From NCBI RefSeq assembly GCF_030817275.1, contig NZ_JAUSZD010000002.1:1240001-1304000 (forward strand): DNA of 64,000 bases. Reading direction: 5' to 3'. The translations under genes were made by a program, and so were the position numbers. Under the pieces are notes generated by a model, which searched no databases, was not told where the DNA came from, and worked only from the letters and a program-made list of their open reading frames with translations. Below, in pieces: positions 44,334 through 51,810 of this stretch. How positions within the stretch are numbered: position 1 is the first letter of the stretch; each line of letters opens with the position of its first letter. This stretch comes from Paenibacillus sp. V4I7. Its GTDB lineage: Bacteria; Bacillota; Bacilli; Paenibacillales; NBRC-103111.

Positions 44334-44351
44334 GGCACCCATGCGGGTGCC
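44334..44351 (+). terminator. terminator after SDR gene
   Basis: Perfect 7-bp stem GGCACCC/GGGTGCC with ATGC loop, 10 bp after the stop; no long T run. Confidence 0.6.
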
Positions 44352-44415
44352 CTTCGCTTTGGACTCTTTTTGGGGAGACAGGATTCAGCTATTGATTTTT
44401 CCGTTAGTCTACACA

Positions 44416-44735
44416 TCACTCTAGATCCTTTTCGTTAGTAGACTTGTTTGCTGTCAGATAATATTGAAAAACTGGATTTAACATTTCGAACAGTTGTTCG
44501 AGCGGAGTTGTCGATAAGACCTTGCTGCGTAGCATATTCCGAACTTCAGCCAACCCAATCAATTGGGATAGAATAAGCTCTGCCCTTAATTGTTTGTCTG
44601 GAGCTGAAATCTGTTCGGCAATTGGTTGAACGATGTCTAGGTCAAGCAACTTGCTGAGTGATGATGCAGCCTCGGGGTTCGCTATTGCGCGCATAATGAT
44701 CAACAGCGGGTTGTTGGGATCTTGTATTAAAAAAA
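44416..44735 (-). pseudogene. TetR-family regulator, C-terminal fragment
   Basis: Minus-strand text IQDPNNPLLIIMRAIANPEA, ASSLSKLLDLDIVQ, then LRAELILSQLIGLAEVRNML is the TetR_C domain. The helix-turn-helix half and start are absent. A matching operator-like palindrome survives 80 bp away (44818-44842). Confidence 0.75.
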
Positions 44736-44817
44736 CACGATTTGGAATTTTTCTAAACAGTAATAATCAGCTAATAGGAAGAAATAGTGAATTAGAATAA
44801 TACTGTTGGGTTTTAAG

Positions 44818-44842
44818 TTCACTGACAGTAACTGTCAGTGAA
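44818..44842. promoter_or_regulatory. orphan TetR-type operator
   Basis: Perfect inverted repeat TTCACTGACAGT-A-ACTGTCAGTGAA (12-bp arms, 1-bp spacer). TGACAGT-N-ACTGTCA palindromes are common TetR operators. Confidence 0.8.
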
Positions 44843-44853
44843 GATTTATTTTA

Positions 44854-45066
44854 GCTTCTGAAAATGCAAGTTTCGCCAATCTGGTTAAACTCAATATCTA
44901 TTTAGTTAATGGAAGCGACCCGCGAATTGGTTACAAAGCATTCCAAGAAGTGGCTGGTTTCTTAGAGAAACCACCATTGGTCACCGTTCTATTTGTTTCG
45001 GTATTTCCGCGTCCATCTTGCCTTCTTGAAATAGATGGAATTGCTGTCATTGAAGATAAGGACTAA
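44854..45066 (+). pseudogene. RidA/YjgF-family fragment
   Basis: No start codon. Text ASENASFANLVKLNIYLVNG, DPRIGYKAFQEVAGF, EKPPLVTVLFVSVFPRPSCL then LEIDGIAVI is the C-terminal half of a RidA-like imine deaminase. The first ~60 residues are missing; the left end coincides with the TetR operator region, so a TetR-RidA divergent pair has been deleted in the middle. Confidence 0.75.
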
Positions 45067-45101
45067 GTCTGTATGATTTATCTGTAAGGATGAGGAAAGC
45101 A

Positions 45102-45200
45102 ATGAACAAAAAAGAAACACATTCACTAATAATAATTCTTACTGAAGATAAAGATGTAGAAATTCTTCAAAAGGCCACGAAGAGATTAGCCCTCTTATGA
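45102..45200 (+). CDS. short ORF, possibly truncated gene
   Basis: 32 residues (MNKKETHSLIIILTEDKDVE...). GAGG 7 bp before ATG. No family recognised; could be the head of a lost gene. Confidence 0.35.
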   Translation: MNKKETHSLIIILTEDKDVEILQKATKRLALL

Positions 45201-45290
45201 AATGATAAATAATAAGCAAAATCATTCAACTACCATGAAAGAACGGGTTAACTTTCATGCTCTGTGGTGGATTGCAAGAGATGCATGGAT

Positions 45291-45372
45291 GGCTAACGGC
45301 GAACTATAGTTAAATAAAGACACCGGCAGCAACCGGCTTCCTTTTCGTTACGCTAACGGGAACTTTAGTTCT
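45291..45372 (+). repeat. CTAACG repeat (full, degenerate)
   Basis: 5' unit GGCTAACGGCGAACTATAGT, short stem CCGG..CCGG, 3' unit CGCTAACGGGAACTTTAGTT. Followed by GGGAGCAGTTTGCCGCCGCG (45380), the motif also at 8402 and 40935. Confidence 0.78.
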
Positions 45373-45459
45373 ATGGGAAAGGGAGCAGTTTGCCGCCGCG
45401 GCATTAGTAAGTAGTGGTAGTTTCATTCGGCCGAATTATTGGAGGAGTAATCATAAACC

Positions 45460-45806
45460 ATGAACAAAATACTTATCAAATTGGAGAATATGGTAGTTTT
45501 CACTGTTTGTATTTTTTTTATTATCGTTTCGATTTCAGTTGGTGGTTGTTTATCCTGTTGATACTTGCTCCTGACATATCAATGTTTGGGTATTTGAAAG
45601 GAAATGTGGTAGGTGCAAGAACTTACAATCTTTTTCACACTTATTTACTCAGTACGCTTGTCCTTTTGTTTGGACTCGTTGTACATATGGACTTCGTAAT
45701 TGAAATTGGGTTGATTTGGACGGCACATATCGGAATCGATCGTTTCATGGGGTATGGGTTGAAGAATGATATCGGCTTTAAAGATACGCACATCAATCGG
45801 CTTTAG
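45460..45806 (+). pseudogene. DUF4260 membrane protein, T-tract frameshift
   Basis: ATG 45460 (GGAGGAG upstream) reads MNKILIKLENMVVFTVCIFF into eight T; one extra T would restore YYRFDFSWWLFILLILAPDI and the DUF4260 signature (FHTYLLS, HIGIDRFMGYGLKND) to the stop. As written the good start gives a short product and the body starts only from a poor upstream codon in another frame. About 116 residues if repaired, four membrane spans. Confidence 0.7.
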
Positions 45807-45810
45807 GCTG

Positions 45811-46270
45811 TTCAACTAACGCAGAACGATAGTTGAATGAGACTGTAAGCAATAGTTTGTAAGAAGTACTTCAAAACTTATTTGTAATTCAGGTTTTTTG
45901 CCCGAAAACATCACTTCAAAACTTAATTTGTAAATCACTTTTATAAGAAAATCCAGCAAACCCTTGAGTTTGCTGGACTCTTGCACTTCAAAACTTATTT
46001 GTCACCCGACAGACGCTATCGAGTGACAAATAAGTTTTGAAGTAACAAATAAAGTTTTGAAGTAACAAATAAAGTTTTGAAGTAACAAATAAAGTTTTGA
46101 AGTAACAAACAAAGTTCTGAAGTAACAAACAAAGTTCTGAAGTAAGAAATAAAGTCTTGAAGTAGTGAATAAAAATATGATTAGTTCTTCTTAGCGTTCA
46201 CTCACTTGGGTGAACGCTTTTTAATGAGATGACGCGTGCGGCGATTAAACTAACGGGCAGTAGAGTATTG
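45811..46270 (+). repeat. CTAACG repeat whose centre is a 20-bp repeat array
   Basis: 5' unit TTCAACTA/TAGTTGAA perfect hairpin (45811-45837); 3' unit AAACTAACGGGCAGTAGAG (46246-46264). Between them lies the array at 45868-46180 plus a GCGTTCAC/GTGAACGC hairpin (46194-46217). Confidence 0.85.
45868..46180. repeat. inverted 18-20 bp repeat array, locus 2
   Basis: Left arm: three spaced copies of ACTTCAAAACTTATTTGT (45868, 45913, 45985). Right arm: eight head-to-tail copies of the reverse unit at an exact 20-bp period from 46021 to 46180 (AGTAACAAATAAAGTTTTGA), decaying rightwards. Three spaced sites on one side and a compact run on the other is how TnsB sites sit at Tn7-type ends. No unique spacers, so not CRISPR. 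Confidence 0.9.
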
Positions 46271-46309
46271 TAGTAACTCTAGGGTTGAGGGATGACGTTT
46301 GAAGTTACT

Positions 46310-46429
46310 TTATTTTCGTTTAATCAATCTTTCAATAATAACCATTATTACAAGTCCAATGAAAACCAACGCTACAATCCTTCCATCCACACCTGTTGCA
46401 TTAGTTATTCCACCTGGAATTTTATACAC
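46310..46429 (-). CDS. 39-residue membrane peptide
   Basis: GTG start at 46429 with AAAGGTGATTTAA upstream. MYKIPGGITNATGVDG leads into one helix (RIVALVFIGLVIMVIIERL) and a KRK end. Typical small single-span peptide; no family recognised. Confidence 0.5.
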   Translation of the reverse strand: MYKIPGGITNATGVDGRIVALVFIGLVIMVIIERLIKRK

Positions 46430-46511
46430 TTAAATCACCTTTCTAAATAGTTTAGTTAACCTATATTTACAATGTATCGGTTCGGGAATGAAAAATAATT
46501 GGTTATAGTCA

Positions 46512-46570
46512 TTACGCTAACGGAAACGATAGCACAATTACAAATAGGCTGCCAGCATCAGCGAGGGTTG
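46512..46570 (+). repeat. CTAACG repeat (left part)
   Basis: 5' unit CGCTAACGGAAACGATAGCA with GAAA loop, then GGCTGCCAGC; the right stem and 3' unit are lost. Confidence 0.75.
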
Positions 46571-46711
46571 CGAAATAGATCCATTTCTCAATAAATAATG
46601 AAGAACCTAGATAAAATGAAGAGACCATAGCTCTTTGCTATGGTCTCTTTCTATGAAGCGGTCAGTAAAATTACAAATTACGAAATTCTCCTCACTCACT
46701 TCAACTGTTCG

Positions 46712-47116
46712 TCAACGCCTACCGCTGAACCTTTTGATCGCTTCCTCGGTCACCGGTGCGAAGAGGTTAACCAGGTTGCCGTCGGGATCGCGAAACAGCA
46801 CAGCACGGTTCCCCCACGGCATCGTGGTTGGTCCCTTTACCCACTCGTCGACAAACGGCTTCAAGCGCTCGTATTCGGCATCGACATCGTGGACGCGGAA
46901 CTCGATGATGACAGTGTGATTGTCGGCCGCCACTGCGGAACCAGCGCCGAACAGTTGCACCGTCTGGGTGTGGCCGATCGCCAGAGTGCACGATGGCACA
47001 ACGAGTTCGGCAAAGATTGGCGCGGGGCGTTCCGCCGTAACACCCATGACTTTCTCATAGAACTCGACGAGACGATCCACGTCGTCGGTAATGATGCGTA
47101 CTGAAGCAAAATTCAC
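46712..47116 (-). CDS. VOC-superfamily (glyoxalase-like) protein
   Basis: 134 residues from GTG 47116 (AGGAAGG upstream). Two beta-alpha-beta-beta modules: VRIITDDVDRLVEFYEKVMG and later EFRVHDVDAEYERLKPFV, PWGNRAVLFRDPDGNLVNLF. Metal ligand positions of the fold (H/E) are partly visible: final E-type site is in the DPDGN region. GC-rich in an AT-rich setting, so probably acquired. May be a dioxygenase or drug-binding resistance protein; not determinable. Confidence 0.88.
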   Translation of the reverse strand: MNFASVRIITDDVDRLVEFYEKVMGVTAERPAPIFAELVVPSCTLAIGHTQTVQLFGAGSAVAADNHTVIIEFRVHDVDAEYERLKPFVDEWVKGPTTMPWGNRAVLFRDPDGNLVNLFAPVTEEAIKRFSGRR

Positions 47117-47230
47117 GAGATACCATCCTTCCTATTATAAATGATACAATAATACCGCATCATATCATTTTGGGCCAAAATACTTCGCACTATATCCCAC
47201 TCCTTTACGATTACTTACTCCGATTATAAA

Positions 47231-47266
47231 AAAACGCTACTGACAACAGTATGTCAGTAGCGTTTT
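47231..47266. terminator. bidirectional terminator
   Basis: Perfect 15-bp stem AAAACGCTACTGACA/TGTCAGTAGCGTTTT with six-base loop. Confidence 0.85.
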
Positions 47267-47391
47267 AACATTTTTTGGGTTTAGCTACGGTAAACTTATT
47301 ACATCCTACAGACCTATTTTTAAACTAAGCCCCCAACTAACCATCTCTCTTTACTCATTACTTCTGCTCGTTTCGTATTTATACCAGATAG

Positions 47392-47688
47392 TCAACGAAT
47401 AGGAATTCTAACTTGATCAGAGCGAATTCGTCCATCCAATGTTTTTCTTGGTGAATGCCGTTGGCAATTCCCCTGATAAAATTTTTCAGCTAAGCGCAAT
47501 GCTGCAGGAGAGGACATTCTGGACTCTATATAAATGCTCAGCAGGCTTTTTATAGCACATCTGAAGGGCGGATGTACTAATCCACCCAGATGGTCAAATC
47601 CAGAATTGGCAAGACAAAGATGCTGTGCAAGTCGGCGATCGGAAAGGATGGTCATGAGATTGGGGCCAGGTCGTCGTAAAGTATACAA
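47392..47688 (-). other. doubtful minus-strand ORF
   Basis: 98-codon frame with protein-like text DRRLAQHLCLANSGFDHLGG LVHPPFR but no ribosome binding site and no recognised family. Could be a fragment. Confidence 0.3.
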
Positions 47689-47744
47689 GGATAGCGGGAT
47701 GATTCATTGTGTACACAACAACCGGTGATTTAAGTTAATGGTTC

Positions 47745-47765
47745 TCTGAACGGGCAGGGCAGAGC
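47745..47765 (+). repeat. CTAACG repeat, solo 3' unit
   Basis: CTGAACGGGCAGGGCAGAGC. Confidence 0.6.
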
Positions 47766-47779
47766 AATAGCGAAAGGAC

Positions 47780-48370
47780 CTATCCCAGCAGTTCTTTGGC
47801 TCCGTTCATCACTAAGGGCAAAGACTGTTTAACGAATGATTCCGCACTTATTAGACACCCCTCTTTGTTCCAAACGTAAGCCGCCCCATACATCCCCCAA
47901 CTTAACATGATAGAAGCTGTATTTATTAAGAATTGCGCGTTTGGATTCGATAGCATCTTGTCTTTGTCTATAAAGGAAAGAAGTATCGTTTGAATTTTTT
48001 CCTTTATTTGAATTTCGAATACAGGTACAAGCGATGTATTTCTTCTTTTGCACATAGTGCTTAAACCCTTGTGAAATTCGCATACCCCCAGAAAAATACT
48101 CTGAATTGTTTCTTCATTCAATACTTCGTGACCGCTTATTCTACGATTTATGATTGTCATAAATGATTCCATTAGTCTGGCCTCAAGAATTTCGAATTTA
48201 TCTACAAAGTGCGCATAAAAAGTCGCTCTGTTAACAGTAGCCCGCTCTGCAATATCCCTAACGGTTATCGATTCAAAGTCTTTTTCTTGAATTAATGAAG
48301 CAAAAGCGTCTTGAAGGAGTCGCCGTGTACGTATCACACGAGGATCAGCTTCATTTTTTTTAATCGTCAT
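47780..48370 (-). CDS. TetR-family regulator
   Basis: 196 residues. Helix-turn-helix RRLLQDAFASLIQEKDFESI, TVRDIAERATVNRATFYAHF; C-terminal TetR_C_33-like domain. GGGGAG 10 bp before the ATG. Divergent from a nitroreductase fragment and an MFS exporter; TTGT/ACAA palindromes lie between, so it probably represses the exporter. Confidence 0.92.
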   Translation of the reverse strand: MTIKKNEADPRVIRTRRLLQDAFASLIQEKDFESITVRDIAERATVNRATFYAHFVDKFEILEARLMESFMTIINRRISGHEVLNEETIQSIFLGVCEFHKGLSTMCKRRNTSLVPVFEIQIKEKIQTILLSFIDKDKMLSNPNAQFLINTASIMLSWGMYGAAYVWNKEGCLISAESFVKQSLPLVMNGAKELLG

Positions 48371-48394
48371 AGTTAAGATCTCCCCAGTAAAACA

Positions 48395-48515
48395 ACATTA
48401 TAGAAATGGTGTTGTCAATACAACGGTTTATGGTTATTGATGATTGCGTACCATTCGGTTGTTATTATAACATACAAATACAACAAATGTTGTTTAAACG
48501 ACTAATGTTGTATTG
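48395..48515. promoter_or_regulatory. divergent operator region of TetR and exporter genes
   Basis: Several copies of a short dyad: ACAACAAATGTTGT (48481-48494), GTTGTCAATACAAC (48411-48424) and AATGTTGTATTG (48504-48515). These are candidate TetR operators. Confidence 0.6.
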
Positions 48516-48566
48516 AATCAAAATGATAAATGCCATTTTTTTTACAAAAGGGGGGGAGAGAGAACC

Positions 48567-48770
48567 ATGTCGGTTTCACAACCGTCGCAAACGAAGGAGC
48601 ACCAACTTTTTTTTGATATTATTCGAGAACGCCTGTCGGTTAGTAGCTATGATCCCGAGATCAAGATATCTCGGGAGGAATTGACCGAAACATTACGGCA
48701 AGCCCCGCGCTGGCTCCTTCAGCTGCTAACCCGAAGCCGTGATGGTTTCTCGATATCGACAAAAATATAG
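48567..48770 (+). pseudogene. nitroreductase-family N-terminal fragment
   Basis: 67 residues from ATG 48567 (GGGGGGAGAGAG upstream). FFDIIRERLSVSSYDPEIKI, SREELTETLRQAP matches the FMN-binding start of nitroreductases (R.SVR.YD....S.E.L). The expected SP-N-QPW continuation is replaced by WLLQLLTRSRDGFSISTKI and a stop. Confidence 0.65.
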
Positions 48771-48799
48771 TTATTTAAAACACATCAGGAGAGTGAATT

Positions 48800-49972
48800 A
48801 TGAAGAGCACATGGAAAGTTAACGTTCTAGCCTTGATAAGCTTTTTAGTTGGAACATCCAATTACATTGTTTCCGGGATATTAGACCGAATCGCAGAGAC
48901 GTTGGGAACAAGCGTTGCGGCAGCAGGCCAGCTCATTACGGTTTATTCCCTGGCCTATGCGGTCGGCACTCCTATTTTGATGGCGCTGACGGCCAAAATG
49001 GACCGGCTTAAGCTCCTACTTTATTCGCTGGGCCTCTTTATTGCCGCAAATCTGCTGACATTTATTTTGTCCGGCTTCGGTTTCTTCATTGCCGCGAGAA
49101 TCATTACGGCGTTAGGCGCCGGGGTGGTCACAGTTAATGCGCTCAGCTTCGCCGCCAAAATCGCTCCGCCAGGTAAACAGGCCATCGCCATCGCCAACGT
49201 TACCATGGGCATTACCGCATCGCTCATCATCGGCGTCCCGCTCGGCAGAATGGTAGCCTCGGATTTTGGCTGGAAAGCGGTATTTCTGGCCATCGCAATT
49301 GTCGGGGGCTTGGCCATGCTTGTCATTGCTGCGGTTATACCACGTATGCAGGGCGACAAGCCTGTCCCTTTGATCAAACAATTTGCTTTGTTAAAAAAAC
49401 CTCAAGTTTTGGTTGCTTTAGCGATTACTTTTTTCTGGTTGGGAGGTTATTCCCTTGCCTATACTTACTTATCACCTTTTCTGCTAGAGGTGACTCATTT
49501 AAATGAATCATTGATTAGCGCAGCTCTGTTCGTGTTCGGCGTTGCCAGTTTGATTGGCTCGAAAGTCGGCGGCTACAGTGCGGATAAACGGGGCATCAAA
49601 TACACGCTCGTTTCAGGGATGGTGCTTCACGTCATTTCGTTGATTTTGTTATCCTTAGTCGGACAGTCGGTCATTGCCGTAATCGCCATTTTGATTCTCT
49701 GGTCTTTTGCCGCTTGGTCATCAGCTCCTGCGCAGCAATTTAACCTGGTTTCGCTTGTTCCTGAATCCTCGGGCGTCATGCTGAGCTTGAACAGTTCCAT
49801 GATGCAGCTTGCCATGGCTGTCGGCGCAGGAATCGGCGGGCTGATCGTTAACCGTGTTTCTTTAGCATCCATTACCTGGTTCGGGGTACTCGGCGTACTC
49901 ATCGCCATCATTGCTGTGTTTGTATTGTCCAGCATGGCATCACGGCATTCGGTGGTTCAATCAGTGGATTAA
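48800..49972 (+). CDS. MFS drug/sugar exporter (AraJ/YdhP type)
   Basis: 390 residues, 12 membrane helices. Motif A region LMALTAKMDRLKLLLYSLGL, and GSKVGGYSADKRGIKYTLV in the second half, typical DHA1 family. RBS AGGAGAGTG before the ATG. Third gene after TetR and the nitroreductase fragment, so likely a regulated efflux operon. Substrate unknown. Confidence 0.92.
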   Translation: MKSTWKVNVLALISFLVGTSNYIVSGILDRIAETLGTSVAAAGQLITVYSLAYAVGTPILMALTAKMDRLKLLLYSLGLFIAANLLTFILSGFGFFIAARIITALGAGVVTVNALSFAAKIAPPGKQAIAIANVTMGITASLIIGVPLGRMVASDFGWKAVFLAIAIVGGLAMLVIAAVIPRMQGDKPVPLIKQFALLKKPQVLVALAITFFWLGGYSLAYTYLSPFLLEVTHLNESLISAALFVFGVASLIGSKVGGYSADKRGIKYTLVSGMVLHVISLILLSLVGQSVIAVIAILILWSFAAWSSAPAQQFNLVSLVPESSGVMLSLNSSMMQLAMAVGAGIGGLIVNRVSLASITWFGVLGVLIAIIAVFVLSSMASRHSVVQSVD

Positions 49973-50035
49973 GTTTTAGATGATTTTTTATGATAGCGAA
50001 GAAATAGATGAGGAAGTTGGAAAGTGCAAAGAGCA

Positions 50036-50123
50036 TTCAACTAACGGAGAACGATAGCTCCATGACGAAGCTGCCAGCACAGATCGGCAGCTTCATTACA
50101 CTAACGTGCAGGATAGTTAAGAT
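50036..50123 (+). repeat. CTAACG repeat (full, best preserved)
   Basis: 5' unit AACTAACGGAGAACGATAGC, 9-bp perfect stem GAAGCTGCC/GGCAGCTTC (50067-50094), 3' unit CACTAACGTGCAGGATAGTT. The 5' and 3' units are recognisably the same motif. Confidence 0.92.
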
Positions 50124-50282
50124 CATTTCATCTGAATTAAAAACCAGCTTCTTCTTTTGGAGGGGCTGGTTCTTTCTTTTTATATCTTGTAATGCTCTTT
50201 CCAGAATAGCGTCCACGTACGGATTCATATAAATGCTAAAAAGGCAGTCGATCATCTGGTCGGCAGCCCATGTTTATTCAGA

Positions 50283-51695
50283 TTAGAGCTTGTGCTTTTC
50301 AATAAACGAATGAATCCTTCGTAATCCTTCGCCAATTTCCTCTTCTGTCAGCTTCCCATAGCCTAAAACAATCTTACCGGGATGCCGGCCTTTATTCCTT
50401 GCATAATCATCGAACGAACTAAGACGTACACCATAAGCATCTATTTGATGCCAATCGATTTTTCCGTATAACTCCGGTCGAAATGCGATTTGAACGTGCA
50501 TGCCTGCTTCATCCCCCAAAATCTGAGCTCCATCATTGAATAAACGTTGACATTGCTCTGTCAGGAAGATCCGCCTCTTTTTATAGATACCTTTCATTTT
50601 GTGGATATGCCGATCCAAATGTCCATCCTCCATGAAGCGAGCTAAGGCAGCTTGGGTGATGCCCGATGTGCTCAGATTTAAATCGATCCTCGTTTGAACA
50701 ACTTGATCAATCAGTGCGGGAGGAACGATGAGAAAACCAATTCTCAGTGCTGGCGATAACGTTTTACTGAACGTGCCTGCATAGATAACGCGAGAGGGGG
50801 CCAGGATCTGAAGAGGAGGAATGGGACTGCCCTTATGCCGGAACTCGCTATTATAGTCATCTTCCACTATATAATGCCTCGTTGCTTCAGCCAGTTTCAC
50901 AACCTGTCGTCTCCGCTGAATCGAGAGAATGCTGCCTGTTGGGTATTGATGGGAAGGAGTAAGAATAATTAAACCACTGGTGTCCGAGTTGGGAATCTCG
51001 TTGATTACCATGCCTTGACTGTCAACTGGGACGGGGTAGATCTCATAGCTTAATCTTTGAAAGATATCAGCTATAAATCCAATCGTTGGTTCCTCCACAT
51101 AAACCGTTCGAAAAAGAGCCGAGAAGCTGGACGCAAGCAGAAGAGCACCATCCGACGTTCCAGAAGTGATGATGATTTGGTCTTCGCTGCAACGAATCCC
51201 TTTAACGCGGTATACATAACGTGCAATTGCCTCTCTAAACACTTTATTTCCTTGAACGTCTCCATAATCAAACACAAAGTCCTGCCCATTTTCCATGATC
51301 TCCCGCACATACTTGCTCCAAAGTCTGCGTGGAAAATGCCTCAAATCAGGCGTACCCGCATCAAAATCGATATATTCGTTCTCTTTCATACCCAAGTCGG
51401 GGGGCGAAGACTGCGGTACTGGAGGTGGCGGCGGCAACCGAACCGGCGAGGTTTGAATGTCTTCGGCGATGTACGTTCCAGATCCGATGTGGGTAAACAA
51501 ATAGCCTTCTGCGGTTAACTGCTCGTAAACCTCGATCACGATGTTCCGTGCTATGCCCAACTCCTGGGCCGCCTTACGTGTTGGCGGTAATTGAAGACCA
51601 GGGGCGAGCGCCCCGTTCTCAATATTTTCGCGTAAATAAGCGCATAATTGCTTTGTTATGGAACCAACACCTGCTGTAGGATTAAATCCGAACAA
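50283..51695 (-). CDS. MocR/PdxR-type regulator (GntR-aminotransferase fusion)
   Basis: 470 residues. GntR winged helix in residues 10-75 (LPPTRKAAQELGIARNIVIE), then a fold type I aminotransferase domain with the PLP lysine in YAGTFSKTLSPALRIGF and aspartate in YIVEDDYNSEFRH. MocR proteins sense PLP or amino acids/GABA. Divergent from an aldo/keto reductase gene, which it probably controls. Confidence 0.93.
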   Translation of the reverse strand: MFGFNPTAGVGSITKQLCAYLRENIENGALAPGLQLPPTRKAAQELGIARNIVIEVYEQLTAEGYLFTHIGSGTYIAEDIQTSPVRLPPPPPVPQSSPPDLGMKENEYIDFDAGTPDLRHFPRRLWSKYVREIMENGQDFVFDYGDVQGNKVFREAIARYVYRVKGIRCSEDQIIITSGTSDGALLLASSFSALFRTVYVEEPTIGFIADIFQRLSYEIYPVPVDSQGMVINEIPNSDTSGLIILTPSHQYPTGSILSIQRRRQVVKLAEATRHYIVEDDYNSEFRHKGSPIPPLQILAPSRVIYAGTFSKTLSPALRIGFLIVPPALIDQVVQTRIDLNLSTSGITQAALARFMEDGHLDRHIHKMKGIYKKRRIFLTEQCQRLFNDGAQILGDEAGMHVQIAFRPELYGKIDWHQIDAYGVRLSSFDDYARNKGRHPGKIVLGYGKLTEEEIGEGLRRIHSFIEKHKL

Positions 51696-51810
51696 TCATC
51701 CTTCCCCTCCTAATTGGTTCCTAAAATGAATCGGTTTTTGGCTCTTATGATTACCAATAGTTCTTATTATACTGAACTAGAACACAAGAACAAAGGAGAT
51801 GAGGAATAAA
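51696..51810. promoter_or_regulatory. divergent promoter between MocR regulator and AKR gene
   Basis: TATACT (-10-like) with TTATTATACTGAACTAGAAC; direct repeats ending GAAC and a TTGGTTCC on the left are candidate MocR sites. No strict palindrome. Confidence 0.5.

Noticed and set aside
45102-45200. Toxin-antitoxin module near the RidA fragment
   Set aside because: Only a single 32-codon ORF without recognisable partner; listed as a doubtful short ORF instead.
46021-46180. Possible CRISPR array (regular 20-bp period)
   Set aside because: The units are head to tail with no unique spacers and no cas genes; it is a tandem repeat.
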